Assembly (NCBI GenBank): GCA_020342235.1
Contig: CP073214.1
Location: 186,001 to 250,000 of the forward strand
Direction of reading: 5' to 3'
DNA from: Saccharomycopsis phalli
Lineage: Eukaryota; Ascomycota; Saccharomycetes; Ascoideales; Saccharomycopsidaceae
DNA length: 64,000 bases
The notes beneath the pieces are model-generated. The model made no database searches. It saw nothing but the letters and a program-made list of their open reading frames with translations, and had not been told where the DNA came from. Position 1 is the stretch's first letter. Every line of letters starts with the position of its first letter. Positions 10,705 through 21,197 of the stretch are shown here, piece after piece. A program made the position numbers and the translations under genes.

Positions 10705-10712
10705 TATTTATA
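10705..10712 (-). promoter_or_regulatory. TATA box of the 51-codon gene
   Basis: TATAAATA on the minus strand, 53 bp upstream of the ATG at 10652. Confidence 0.45.
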
Positions 10713-13700
10713 AGTGGCTCCTTGGTCAATAGTGTGTCCTTCATGCAAGTACTGCACAAATGTGGGGGGCGTCATTAAACATTGTTGTGCATAATCGGTT
10801 CTCATTATCCAAGGGATATATTGCTACAGACTTTTCCTCTGTGCTAAAAAGTTGCATATGAGCAAGTTACTTTCATATGGCTATCCCCAAGTGTCACTGC
10901 ATTGACAGTGTGGGTGAAAGTGGAGTCGATCACCGCATTTACTCGTCTACCAGGGGTTTTATGCTATTAAGATTAGCAATCACTGATATCGGAGCCCGCT
11001 AATGTAATACTTCTTCTCAAATGTTGAAGCGGGGTGGTTTATTCATGTAATATACATTTACTACCAGGTGAGACTGGCTTTATTACCACATTGTTCAGGC
11101 AAAGGAGTCTTACTTCATTGTTGTGGGGTGCCTCAATCCCTGTTACTCAGTTTCAAGCAGCGCTTGATTTTCTATTTATTGAAGAGACGCTCCGAAAACA
11201 CACTGTAGGTTAAACTATTACAACAAGCTTTATATACTTTCTTTAATATGCGCTTGTAGTTTCACTAGCCATCTTTCTTTGGTGGTCATTTCTTATCTTA
11301 CTGTTACATTTTTCGTGATGCATGGCTTGGCCTCGCCTGCCTTCTGGTGCTTTTAATTATGATATCATACTCTTCTCAGACGATGCTATTATGATTAACA
11401 TCTTTCCTTTGGCAGATATTACCTACTAGATGGTAGTCCATATACTGAGCTTTCTTATATTTAGAAGTACATGTAACACTTTCTAGAATCGGCAGTATAT
11501 TACACCAAATATACTAAGTACTGCTTCTCAGTTAATAATAATGATCAAAATGAAGCACTTGACCGTTAGAATATTTGAAGTATGGAAAATCTCCAGTATT
11601 AATTCAAATTGATTTCACTACCATAAACGACTCGAGAATGTGCCATACCTTGATGAAACCCAGAAGGCATAAAAGCTTTGCTTCAAGGGCGTGACCAGTC
11701 TGCCAGATAATTATTTAATCACTTGATAATGTTTGCTTTGGAATTCAGCCGTATACTTTACCTAAAAACATTGTGATTAGACAAGAATCTTTTCATTCAA
11801 GAAAATTCAGAGGCATTGTGCCTCAACATATTTTTCTATAACTTTAAGAGATCGTAAACTGAGGATCGCGTTTGGCACTGCGAGTGCATTTGCTACAAGG
11901 TGCTTCATTTTATCCATGTAGACCGTGAAATATAGGGTGATAATTGATCGGGACTTTTGATAATACTGTTGATGATGGTCACTTAATAAGGATTTTCTCA
12001 GAGTATCTTCTATTCTATAATGTAGCCCTCTCTATTCACAGGTGTTTTATTGATAGGCTCAAAGGTTAGCTTGCTCGAAACCTACGGGGCTATCAATTGT
12101 AGCATTTTGTAAATAATGGATTGCTTAGAAATTTTTCAGATGGGCTTTTTTGATCAATTTGTGCTGTTTGAAATAAACTAATATGGATTGGACTTTGGTT
12201 AGACATACTTATGAACCATTTCATTTGTTTACACTTATGGCTCAAGAAGTGTAATGTAACTAAGATACGAGTTGGTAAAATAGATAAAATATATTTGCTT
12301 GACTATTTAGAAAAGACAATGACTTACTATTTATATTTGAACTATGAGGCTCGTTCCCTCTGTAGAAAGGGGATTGATCTGACTAGACCACTACCTTTAT
12401 GACAAGAGGTTGAACCGAACGGAGTTATGAGAAAAGACAAAGGTATTCTGAAAGGAAGAAGAGGTGATTTTGAAAAAGGGCAAAGAAAAAATTGAGAGAG
12501 AGAGACAACAAAACCGTAGAAAGGAAATGTACACGGCTAGACTATGTTACTTTAATGACAGATGATTGGGTCAGAAATAATGGAGTCAAAAGGAAAAATC
12601 CCTCTTTCTGATTACAAGGGAAAACTACAGGTCCAGCACCGACGAGTAGAATCCTATAAGACTTTTAAGCTTTGCCTTATCTGAGAAAAAGACGCGAGCT
12701 TGAGTAGCGTTGGTAATTCCTTCAGGGATCTGTGCTTGGGCTCGAGAGCCCAATAGTACCGGGCAGGTACGTACCATAATTAATCTGCTAATATAAATGA
12801 GAGAGAAATCACACAATTAGAACAACGGAAGTTCACATAAATTTTTACGATTTGAACCAGTTACTCAATAGTAAAGGCAAAAAAAAAATACCTGGTAACT
12901 TTACCTAGTATACCCGATTAGCATGATTGAAGGAACAAGTAAACAGGATCCATCAAAAAAAAAAACATAACCAACACATGCTATACTTGATTAGGGCTAC
13001 AATCAGACAGTTCCATAACAATATCCAATGTTTTTCTGGCCCAGAACGAATGGCAATTCCAAACACAATATGAAAATGACTAAGAAAGACTAGTCTTGTA
13101 AATGACAATTAGTTAATCAGCGGACCCACTCAAGTGAATGGGCTCAAATAGCCAGTATCTTGATATTTAGTCAAATCCACGTGTAGCGACATAACTTCTA
13201 TCTTGATACATTGTGTTATATCCTTGAGCAAATCTGTTTGCAAGGTTCCATGTAGATCTTTATTGCCTGACGGGAAGTAGCTTCCAATGCACCTGTATGT
13301 TGAAGAATTAGTTTATCGTATCAGAAAGGCCGAGTCCCGAGATATTAATACGTCCCACAAATTATTATTAGCTGGATGGCAACTAAACACTATAATATAC
13401 CATTTAACACTTTTGTTCCACACATGCTTGTAAAGCCAATACATATTAGAACATGCCGCTGTGTGAAATTGCGACCTGTATCTCAGATAAGCGCCAGCTG
13501 CCGCTATCTGTAGTAAGGCCACTTTTTCAAAATATCGGAGACGTCGGAATGACCTTGCCAATAAGGTCATCAAACGTCGGTGGCAAATTTCTAGGAAGTC
13601 TCTCTTCCGAAAATATCTGTTTGCGTAATAAGCATCCGTAGGATCCGACACATTCAGTATAATGCTGAGTACTTGCTGCCGTATATGGTGGTGCAAGTCT

Positions 13701-14139
13701 CAGTGATCAATAGAGGTGATGGTACATGAAGCTAAATCATAACTGGCATTTTATTAACTGCATAATAATTTCATTTCTAATCATCCAGTATGTGTTCCAT
13801 ATACCGGAACCGTCGGTTGTCAATTCAGGAAATAAGATCCTCTTTGAAAATTCCCATGACTGTACAATTGACATGCACACATTTAAATCATGTCTTTAAC
13901 TTACAACAATAAAACAAATAATTTCATTGCCAAATGGAGCCCACGGTAAACTTGAATTCTCAACGGTGTCATCGATTCAACAATACAAGAGGAAAGAACT
14001 GAAATTATCGTAATAATAAATTAAAAGTATTATAAAATCTATCCAAGCAAAACCTAAAACAAATCAACTGATTAAGAAATTAAACTGAATATTGAAGAAA
14101 TGACAAACAAAATTTAGAACTTTTTAACACCACAGCTTC
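10713..14139. other. Gene-poor intergenic region, right part
   Basis: About 3.4 kb of mostly AT-rich sequence with no gene I can support. A 63-codon frame at 12211-12402 starts with ATG but has no recognisable features. A 127-codon open frame at 13313-13696 (minus) lacks an ATG for most of its length and has an in-frame stop just upstream; I cannot tell a decayed gene from chance. A less AT-rich patch at 12625-12777 is listed separately. No tRNA or LTR was recognised. Confidence 0.45.
12625..12777 (-). CDS. Possible 50-codon small ORF in a GC-richer patch
   Basis: From the ATG at 12777 a 50-residue frame runs MVRTCPVLLGSRAQAQ and ends YSSVLDL. Base composition looks clearly less AT-rich than the flanks, and a GGGCTC/GAGCCC inverted repeat lies inside. 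No domain, signal peptide or homologue is apparent. It could be a small gene, part of a non-coding RNA or chance. Low confidence. Confidence 0.15.
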   Translation of the reverse strand: MVRTCPVLLGSRAQAQIPEGITNATQARVFFSDKAKLKSLIGFYSSVLDL

Positions 14140-14331
14140 TTAGATCAACAAAGCAACGGCGGCGGCGGCAGCAGCAGCACCAATGATAGAGCTGGAAACT
14201 TGAACAGATCCGGCGTTAGCAGATGGAGTAGTACCGTTAGAGGTGATGTTGGTGTGAGCGTGAGTGGTGTTGTTAGCAGCAGAAACAACAGCGACTAAAG
14301 CGGAAGCAGCGATAACTTGAGAGAATTGCAT
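14140..14331 (-). CDS. Tiny GPI-anchored cell-wall protein (63 aa)
   Basis: The 63-residue product has the full layout of a GPI protein. Residues 1-18 are a signal peptide (MQFSQVIAASALVAVVSA). A short Thr/Asn/His-rich mature part follows, with N-glycosylation sequons at Asn20/21, Asn28 and Asn32. A likely omega region is at Asn39-Ala-Gly, and the C-terminus is a hydrophobic Ala-rich tail ending AAAAAAAVALLI. After processing only about 20 residues would remain at the membrane or wall. The Ala run is encoded by a GC-rich GCN repeat (gcggcggcggcagcagcagca). A TATAAATA box lies 65 bp upstream of the ATG, consistent with strong expression. Similar minimal GPI proteins occur in Candida-group yeasts; I cannot name an orthologue. 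Confidence 0.8.
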   Translation of the reverse strand: MQFSQVIAASALVAVVSAANNTTHAHTNITSNGTTPSANAGSVQVSSSIIGAAAAAAAVALLI

Positions 14332-15075
14332 TGTGAATATGATTATTGATTAATAAAGCTGAATGAATGAAGAAAAAAACACGGGTCTGGTGGCATATTT
14401 ATACCTGTTCTTATCAATCAAGAATAGAAAAGAATTTTTTTTTCGTGATTTAACCATGCAGTGCATGGTGACACGTTTTTCCGTTATTGTTGAACCATTT
14501 TAGTTGCATTTCCCTTTCCGGACTTCGGAGACTGTGCAAAAATATATGATCATGTAATCCTAGTGACATCACGCAATAACGCTTAAATTCAGAAAAACTC
14601 TGTGCCACCGACGAATTTATCCCTTTTTTTTTAGCACACCATCACCCGTACAAAATTATTTATCTCAATATTTCAAGTGGCGCCATCACATTCTGTAACG
14701 CACACCTAAAATTTTTCTTTTGACGCGATGTGCATCAAAACTGTAATTTGCAGTAATTGGTAGTATGCCACAGCTGCGAGGGGCGCTAAAGGAGCCCCAT
14801 TTGGGAAGGAGTACTCATACTTTTTCGTCAAAAGAATGTGATTCGCGCAATACGTTACTAAACGGTTGCTAACCAAAAATACATACCAAATCAGCATCAA
14901 TATTGCCAGGTGAGGATCTGTCTGTCTAAGTCAATAGGTGTTCATTACGGTACGCGTGTTGGATACGCCTACTGGTCAAACGTTTTACCATACCAATATG
15001 CAGGCTTTGGAATGCTATAACAAATTATATCAGGCTCTTAGACACTATAAATTACAAAACTTGGCGACTTTCCAT
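14332..15075. other. Promoter region of the small GPI protein gene
   Basis: It holds a TATAAATA box on the minus strand (14396-14403) and T-rich runs. No further gene is seen; open frames of 60-64 codons here have no supporting features. Confidence 0.5.
14396..14403 (-). promoter_or_regulatory. TATA box of the small GPI protein gene
   Basis: TATAAATA on the minus strand, 65 bp upstream of the ATG at 14331. Confidence 0.6.
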
Positions 15076-17181
15076 TTATTCAGTAAAGAGACTCTTGGCC
15101 TTGCTCCATTTCTTTTGTAATTCATCGTGTTCCGATCTAACCAGCTGTAGCTCTTTTTTACTATCTTTATACTGCTTGTCAAGTGTGTTCAACTGTTCTT
15201 CCAAAAATCTGTTTGCTTCCATTACTTCCAAGTTTCGTTCCATCGTTTTTCTAATCTGCTCTTCGATATTACTCTTGTCAGCTTTGATATCTTCAAGTGG
15301 GAGGTCCTCTCCATCTGCCGGATTTTCCTCAATTTCCTTAAGTTGGTTTGCTTGCTCTGCTTCAAGTTCCTTTATTTTTTCTTCCAACTGACCAATCTCC
15401 AGCTTCAACTCACTATTCTCATCCTCAAGATTCGCCAAGTTCACCTTCCCTTGAATCATCTCGTTGGCTACTTCGACGTGCTCTTTATTAAGAACCGAAT
15501 ACAGCTGCTCCAACTTTCGTATTTCTCTAACAAGCTGTGCGTTTTTGGTCCGCAAGGTTTCAATCTCTTGCTCTCTTTCCTTTTCCACTCTGTGGATCTC
15601 TTGGTATTCTGCCTGGTACTTCTGTAATGTTATTGGCAATACTTTGATTTTCATTGCATCTCTGACAAGCTCGTCAACCTTATACTGATCTGAGTCGGAC
15701 TTTGAGCTATTCTTCATGAACGAAAATGGGTTAATGGCCCCACCCTCTTCTGAGCTTCTTCCGTCAATCAAATAGCAATCAAACAATTTCTCCTTCAAAT
15801 AATCTAAAAGCTGATCAAACTGGAGCTCCAATAACTTGGACTCATTTTTAATCATCAATGCTACTGCAAACTTCAAGCTGGTCTCTATCCCCTCTGAAAT
15901 CATAGCATCAAAGATCCGAAGTACAATTTCCAAAGGAAACTTATAAGAAAACATTGTCAAAAACCATTGCGAAGCATACATGGAAGAACGAATCCCTTGT
16001 CTCATCAAATGCGTGTGGATTTTTGGACACAAATCTTCGAGCAAACGCTCAAATTGATATAAGATCAAATGAAGACCCGGCATATCTGGCAAGAAGAATT
16101 CTCTCATTCCGTATTTCTTCATAATAGTCACCAACAAACAAAAGGCTTCCCCCTCATTCATGTTCATCAACAATGGTACCACAACAAAAGCCATGCCCTG
16201 GGTGTAGCCCACTTCAGCATCATATAGCGAGTATGCCTTGACTATATTGAATAGCGCGTTGGACTTATCTGCCATAGCCGAATCTGACATGAACCGTGTT
16301 CGTGACAAGTCTCGTTTGATTTGCTTCTCATGCGAACTGCTCTCCTTCAAGAAAGACGTATAGCTCTCTTCCAAGCTAAAAGACTTTGAGTTTGAAATGA
16401 GCTGCCACGCAATTCCCCGGAGCTTCCCTGGAACTCCATTGGCAATCTCATAGTACATTCTCACTGGATCATTTACAACAACACTGTCGTAGTCGTTGAT
16501 CACTGCAGCCCAAAACTCCCAATCTATATAGTCTGTGGACGTAGGCTCATGGGCATCAACGTTCTTTCTGTACTCATTAAACATACCTATCAAAGACTGA
16601 GTTCCAGCTCTAATTTGCCCTTGTTCTTTTGCATCATGGGCATTGAATTCTTCAACATTCTGTTCATGCTTGGCGATCATTAACTTATAGCTGATTATAT
16701 CCCCTTGCTCGGTTTGAAACCCAGTGCTGCATTTTGACTGTTTAGAACTAACCGAATTGGAAGATTTTCTCTGGAACCACCCACTGAAAGCACCGCCTGT
16801 CAGTCGACTCAGAGTCAGGTTAACAGTCTCGCTTTCGGCTGATTTCTGCTGATGCGACTCAACAAAACCTTGATTGCCTTCCAATTTGATTTCTTGCATG
16901 TCATCGTCGTAACTGTACTTGGAAAGGTCCTTTTCTTGGTCGATGGATTTGTCAACGTCATCTGTTTTACCATCTGCTGGTACTTTCTTTTCGTCACCAT
17001 CAGTTGCTTGTCCAAGGTCAGACTTGAGTGATTTTAATTTTGCATTGACTCTATTCAACAAATCTTGATCATCTGATAATTCTTCATCTGAAGAATCCGC
17101 TTGCTTGTCGTCGAAGAGAAGCGGCGTCTTACCCTTGTTAACTAGTGTCGCATCATCATTAATAGCTTCTTCATGGGACAT
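15076..17181 (-). CDS. GYP5: Gyp5/Gyl1-type Rab GTPase-activating protein (TBC domain)
   Basis: The ATG at 17181 (MSHEEAINDD) gives 701 residues; the frame extends four codons further but without an ATG. The order is an acidic, Ser-rich N-terminus, a TBC domain (about 249-466) and a long coiled coil to the C-terminus. The two catalytic fingers are present: IKRDLSR with Arg294 (IxxDxxR) and YTQGM with Gln328 (YxQ), so the GAP should be active. Gyp5 acts on Ypt1 and Sec4 in ER-Golgi and polarised exocytosis, and its coiled coil supports pairing with Gyl1. Which of Gyp5 or Gyl1 it matches best cannot be settled by eye, but intact fingers favour Gyp5. A CACGTG element lies 144 bp upstream. Confidence 0.85.
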   Translation of the reverse strand: MSHEEAINDDATLVNKGKTPLLFDDKQADSSDEELSDDQDLLNRVNAKLKSLKSDLGQATDGDEKKVPADGKTDDVDKSIDQEKDLSKYSYDDDMQEIKLEGNQGFVESHQQKSAESETVNLTLSRLTGGAFSGWFQRKSSNSVSSKQSKCSTGFQTEQGDIISYKLMIAKHEQNVEEFNAHDAKEQGQIRAGTQSLIGMFNEYRKNVDAHEPTSTDYIDWEFWAAVINDYDSVVVNDPVRMYYEIANGVPGKLRGIAWQLISNSKSFSLEESYTSFLKESSSHEKQIKRDLSRTRFMSDSAMADKSNALFNIVKAYSLYDAEVGYTQGMAFVVVPLLMNMNEGEAFCLLVTIMKKYGMREFFLPDMPGLHLILYQFERLLEDLCPKIHTHLMRQGIRSSMYASQWFLTMFSYKFPLEIVLRIFDAMISEGIETSLKFAVALMIKNESKLLELQFDQLLDYLKEKLFDCYLIDGRSSEEGGAINPFSFMKNSSKSDSDQYKVDELVRDAMKIKVLPITLQKYQAEYQEIHRVEKEREQEIETLRTKNAQLVREIRKLEQLYSVLNKEHVEVANEMIQGKVNLANLEDENSELKLEIGQLEEKIKELEAEQANQLKEIEENPADGEDLPLEDIKADKSNIEEQIRKTMERNLEVMEANRFLEEQLNTLDKQYKDSKKELQLVRSEHDELQKKWSKAKSLFTE

Positions 17182-17322
17182 GGTGAATATCACGCGTGCA
17201 GTAAATAAATTTTATTAAAGAAAACGACGTGTAATTGGCGTTGCGTATCCTCTTTGATGCGTATTCTCCTTACCCACTCTACTACATACTAGCTCATGGT
17301 TATGGTTGGGTATCGATCTAAT

Positions 17323-17332
17323 GTCACGTGAT
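17323..17332 (+). promoter_or_regulatory. Cbf1-type E-box GTCACGTGAT
   Basis: Palindromic TCACGTGA, the Cbf1 consensus, in the promoter of the GYP5-like gene and just past the ATG4 stop. Motif only. Another CACGTG lies at 19107-19112 between ATG4 and SQS1, and one at 56626-56631. Confidence 0.4.
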
Positions 17333-17367
17333 CAGATTGGCTACAGATGTATTCGTTAGCATTGGTA

Positions 17368-19032
17368 CTATTTCTTGATTAAATCATTTTCATCCTCATA
17401 AATAATAACGTTATCCTCCGTCTGTGCTTCTCTAGCATATACTCCTTTGAGATCCTCAAACGAATTATTTTTACCGTAATCCTTCTTACTAATATCTTCA
17501 ACACTCTCAGGTTGTACGTTCTTAGCAAGGTCTACAAATGAATGGCTCTTTTCGTCGTTATCCTTCCCATCTATCAGACAATTGAATTTCTGTGATTTTT
17601 CATCAGTCATCTCTTCGACCATCTTATGCGTTTGCGTGCCCGGTATATCAGTTCCCAAGTCAATAAACTCATCTTCCTCGCCATCTTCAGATTCAACCAT
17701 GACGACATGGCCCTCTGTTACATAGTCACAACTATTCTTTCTTAAAAGAACATCATTCTTGGACCCCTGGGCCACATGGATGATATTATCAAGGCCCTGT
17801 TCTTTTATCGTTTTTCTAAAGTTTTCCCAGTCACTCTGATCCTTGATATAAAAGCCAATCAACATCGAAGGGTCCATCTCAGAAATACTCAACTTATTAA
17901 ATGAAGTAGTATGAACCGACTGTAAATCGCTACTAGTAAGAGCTGTTGCGTCATCTTGGATCTCCGACTCTGCCAACGAGTATTCCTGGCTGAATTTTAG
18001 AGCAGGGCGATTGGTTATATGTGGATCCAAGAAAAACAAATAATCTCCTTGATATCCAAAAAAATAATGTGACGAGGAAGGTCTTCCACCGGCAATCCCC
18101 ACTGATTGAGACATTGAGAGGATATTCTTCAAGGTAGAATAATAGATGGAATTGACATTCTCTATTCCCAATCTAAGCCCGAATAGTAATAGAATAGGCG
18201 AGTTATCATCAAAATTGATGTCATTCTCATATATTTCACCGCTGTCTGTGCTAATATACGCCCGTAATCCAGCATCCGGAAAGTCCTGCAACAAAGCCTG
18301 TATGGATCTGGCTGCGGCAGAAGGACCAAACCATTCACCAGAGCTCTTGCCACTCAATATGCTTCCCTTTTTAACAAAGCGATGAATGGAAAATGGGGAT
18401 AGTGGGTCATCAACAAACCAGGAGACTATTCTATCATGGAGCAAGTCATGATCCAACTTGCTGCTAGCTGTATGATACCTCCATTCTCTGCCGAGAAAAA
18501 CGTTGAGCAAGCAGTTTGCCAATAAACACTGGCCAGTTCTGACCATGCATCCCCAGCCACAATCTGTGGTGAACCCATCACTCTGAATATCCGCAAAATG
18601 GCCCCTCATCAAGGCCCCCATAACTGTCAGCGGGCTATTTTTTTCCCTTGGAATTAATGGAAATCCCACTCTGTAAGTAAGCCATAACCTTGTCTTAACG
18701 TCTTCAAGGAAATCCAGTGGGAACTTTGGTGCCTGTGCTACTTGTGATGCCTCGCCAGTCCGGCTAAAAAGAGAGTTGATATTAACGTGTAACTTCAGCT
18801 TAATCTCATCGAGGCTCATTCCCAGAAACTGGCCACTTACAGGCATCGAATTATTTGTGTTGGGTTGTTCTGATGAGCCGTTGGTTGATGTATTACTGAT
18901 GTCTTCCTGTGCTCGGGAGATTGGGTTATACTGCCTTCCTAGCACGACTAGTGGATTTGTCAAGTCATCGTGCAGTAACTCCTTGTCTAAGAAAATATCA
19001 ATAACCCTTTGGAATCCCGTTTTTGAGCTCAT
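17368..19032 (-). CDS. ATG4: Autophagy cysteine protease Atg4
   Basis: The protein has 554 residues. The peptidase C54 domain spans about 100-440, with the catalytic motif DCGWGCMVRTGQ (Cys162) and the Asp-Pro-His motif FFLDPHITN (Asp336, His338). Atg4 trims the C-terminus of Atg8 to expose glycine and later removes Atg8 from phosphatidylethanolamine. The acidic, apparently disordered tail (about 440-554) is longer than needed for catalysis. It carries three similar F-x-D-L motifs, at 456-459, 499-502 and 525-528, which resemble Atg8-interacting motifs. The ATG at 19032 is followed by MSSKTGFQRV. It is divergent from SQS1 across 278 bp. Identification is firm; the role of the tail motifs is inferred. 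Confidence 0.95.
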   Translation of the reverse strand: MSSKTGFQRVIDIFLDKELLHDDLTNPLVVLGRQYNPISRAQEDISNTSTNGSSEQPNTNNSMPVSGQFLGMSLDEIKLKLHVNINSLFSRTGEASQVAQAPKFPLDFLEDVKTRLWLTYRVGFPLIPREKNSPLTVMGALMRGHFADIQSDGFTTDCGWGCMVRTGQCLLANCLLNVFLGREWRYHTASSKLDHDLLHDRIVSWFVDDPLSPFSIHRFVKKGSILSGKSSGEWFGPSAAARSIQALLQDFPDAGLRAYISTDSGEIYENDINFDDNSPILLLFGLRLGIENVNSIYYSTLKNILSMSQSVGIAGGRPSSSHYFFGYQGDYLFFLDPHITNRPALKFSQEYSLAESEIQDDATALTSSDLQSVHTTSFNKLSISEMDPSMLIGFYIKDQSDWENFRKTIKEQGLDNIIHVAQGSKNDVLLRKNSCDYVTEGHVVMVESEDGEEDEFIDLGTDIPGTQTHKMVEEMTDEKSQKFNCLIDGKDNDEKSHSFVDLAKNVQPESVEDISKKDYGKNNSFEDLKGVYAREAQTEDNVIIYEDENDLIKK

Positions 19033-19310
19033 TTCACAACAATAGTTCGCTGATCAGTCTGGCTTTGTTGCCATCAAACAAGCACTGATGGATCAGACAC
19101 ACATTGCACGTGCCAAGCTGACCATGTTATGGCAGGACAAGGCGAATACCGCTGGAAGATATAATTATTTAAGGTATCGAAACACACTCGAGGAAAGATG
19201 TAATAATAATTAATTATTTTTACATAATTCGGTGGTGTAGAATGTAGGCCCACAATGATGCGTAATCGTGGGTTGGACAAATTTTTGAGCAAATTCGGTT
19301 TTTAAAATCA

Positions 19311-21197
19311 ATGCCGAGACGAAGAGGAAATTCTAGAAGAGGGGGAAGAGGCTCGCAGCAGCCCAATAAGACGTTTCACAAGCATCGTCCCAATAAGAAC
19401 CGAAGAAATTATCGGGAAAATTCCGAAATCCCAGAGCTAATGGACTTGGAGCTGCACCGAGGCACCAGTCGGCACCTCAAGGATGAGGTGGAATTCACCC
19501 GAAGAAGCAGAAAGCTGATGTTTGAGAGAAAACTAAGAAACAATCCTGTGGAATTTGTGAAGTCCAAGGAAGTTTATGATCCGTCGAACATAAAGAACTT
19601 GAAGAAAAGCCTCGAGCGTGCTCCAGTTACCAAGAAGCCGTTGGACTCCAAGCAAGTCAACAAACAAGCCAACTTGCCAGAGACGGAAAGTTTGTCCAAT
19701 GGGACGCAGAATGATTGTCAGAGGCAAGTTGCTGCTCCAAAGAAAACAGAGGAATTTCATCTTGAGAAGCCAACAGATGAACCAGATCTCGAGAAGCTCA
19801 CAGATGAACCAGATCTCGAGCAGTACAATAATGCTAGTGATGACATGAGCGAACCAACTGAGCCAGAAGTTATTATTCCAGACTCTGATCTTTTTTTTGA
19901 AGACACAGGGGGCGATATAAAAGAATTGACAGTCAAGAAGGACTTTGAGACAATCCTTGAAGAAAAGGCGCAAAGACTCGAACGTGAATCAGAAATTGTC
20001 AAACCTAATACTAATAAAAACACTGCTCGTCACCCTGCGACAGAGTTCACTTCTGAAATCACAGTCGGCAAAATAACCATGTCCACCGAAGTAGATAGTA
20101 ATCGGGAAATCTACTGTAAAATGCCACAAGGACGCAGCAGGCCAACCCATTTACAACAGGATCAGGAATCATCACCAGAGGATGATTGGAAAGAGGCCGC
20201 AATTCGCGAATATATCGACAATGTCATGACAACATATAAGATTGACCAGGAATCCGAGACGGAATTATCATTGGATGACGAAGAGATGCCAGCGATCCAT
20301 AATTTCCCCGACGATATGGTTAATGATTCTGACTTTTATTCCGACTTGGAACTAATGGATGATTCTACTGAAGAAAGTGATGAAGAAGATTTTACCCAAG
20401 ATGAAGAACTGGATAGTATTCAAGACTTGGTGGCTTTTAATAGCAGCATCAAAAAGTTTTCCAAGTTGAACATGTCGGATAACAAATCCGTGAGATACAA
20501 GGGAAAAGGAAAGAATAAGAAACCGGTATTAGAAAAAGTATACGACGACGAGTTGAGCAATCAAATATTCAGCCAATTTGAAATTAGGCGACTCTCTAAA
20601 GCAGATAAGCGTAAAAAGAGACAGGGACTATTACACGAAGATCGATTGGCTAGCTACGACTTGCAGGAGAAATATCCTTATTCAATTCATATAAAAGACG
20701 TGAAATCAGAACTTGAGGACTTTTTCAATGACGCGACAAGGAGTCATCTAGCCTTCCCGCCTTTGGACCCACATGGGCTAAGAACGGTGATTAAAATGGC
20801 AGAGTGCTTCAATCTCAAAGGCAGACGACAGGGCACTGATAGGAAAACATATGCATCAATAATCAAGACCAAGAAGACTTATAATTATCATATAAGGCAC
20901 GACATGGTGCAAAAGTTACTTCACCAACGACCAATATTCAATCGAACTGACGTGAAGAAACCAAGGGACCTTGTCATGTTAGACTCCAATTCGGATTCTA
21001 AAGGCCGGAAAAATGCATACGTGAAAAACGGTGAAGTTGTTGGCAGGGATGCTCCGGAAATTGGCCAAGACAATATTGGAAGACGAATGCTTGAGAAGTT
21101 GGGTTGGAACAGCGGAGAGGGGTTAGGCAGCGACCAGAAGGGAATATCTGTTCCAGTAATGGCAACCGTCAAGATGAATAAAGTGGGAATAAAGTGA
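19311..21197 (+). CDS. SQS1: R3H/G-patch protein Sqs1 (Pfa1), Prp43 cofactor
   Basis: The protein has 628 residues. The N-terminus is RG- and basic-rich (MPRRRGNSRRGGRG). A long acidic middle follows, with a short internal duplication (EKPTDEPDLEKLTDEPDLE) that is also visible in the DNA near 19760-19820. Next come an R3H-type region (about 455-545) and a C-terminal G-patch (about 585-625: IGRRMLEKLGWNSGEGLG). In S. cerevisiae, Sqs1 stimulates the helicase Prp43 in late ribosome maturation and spliceosome recycling. Domain order and length match the family. Its TGA (21195-21197) directly abuts the stop codon of the convergent gene at 21198, leaving no spacer. Confidence 0.88.
   Translation: MPRRRGNSRRGGRGSQQPNKTFHKHRPNKNRRNYRENSEIPELMDLELHRGTSRHLKDEVEFTRRSRKLMFERKLRNNPVEFVKSKEVYDPSNIKNLKKSLERAPVTKKPLDSKQVNKQANLPETESLSNGTQNDCQRQVAAPKKTEEFHLEKPTDEPDLEKLTDEPDLEQYNNASDDMSEPTEPEVIIPDSDLFFEDTGGDIKELTVKKDFETILEEKAQRLERESEIVKPNTNKNTARHPATEFTSEITVGKITMSTEVDSNREIYCKMPQGRSRPTHLQQDQESSPEDDWKEAAIREYIDNVMTTYKIDQESETELSLDDEEMPAIHNFPDDMVNDSDFYSDLELMDDSTEESDEEDFTQDEELDSIQDLVAFNSSIKKFSKLNMSDNKSVRYKGKGKNKKPVLEKVYDDELSNQIFSQFEIRRLSKADKRKKRQGLLHEDRLASYDLQEKYPYSIHIKDVKSELEDFFNDATRSHLAFPPLDPHGLRTVIKMAECFNLKGRRQGTDRKTYASIIKTKKTYNYHIRHDMVQKLLHQRPIFNRTDVKKPRDLVMLDSNSDSKGRKNAYVKNGEVVGRDAPEIGQDNIGRRMLEKLGWNSGEGLGSDQKGISVPVMATVKMNKVGIK

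Noticed and set aside
12830-12862. GGTTCAAATC on the minus strand resembling a tRNA B box
   Set aside because: No acceptor stem, A box or cloverleaf can be formed around it.
13313-13696. 127-codon minus-strand open frame
   Set aside because: It begins with TTG right after an in-frame stop, has no ATG in its first third, no recognisable domain and no convincing upstream exon.
8625-14139. Solo LTR or retroelement remains in the gene-poor region
   Set aside because: No TG...CA-bounded repeat pair, target duplication, primer-binding site or gag/pol-like frame was seen.
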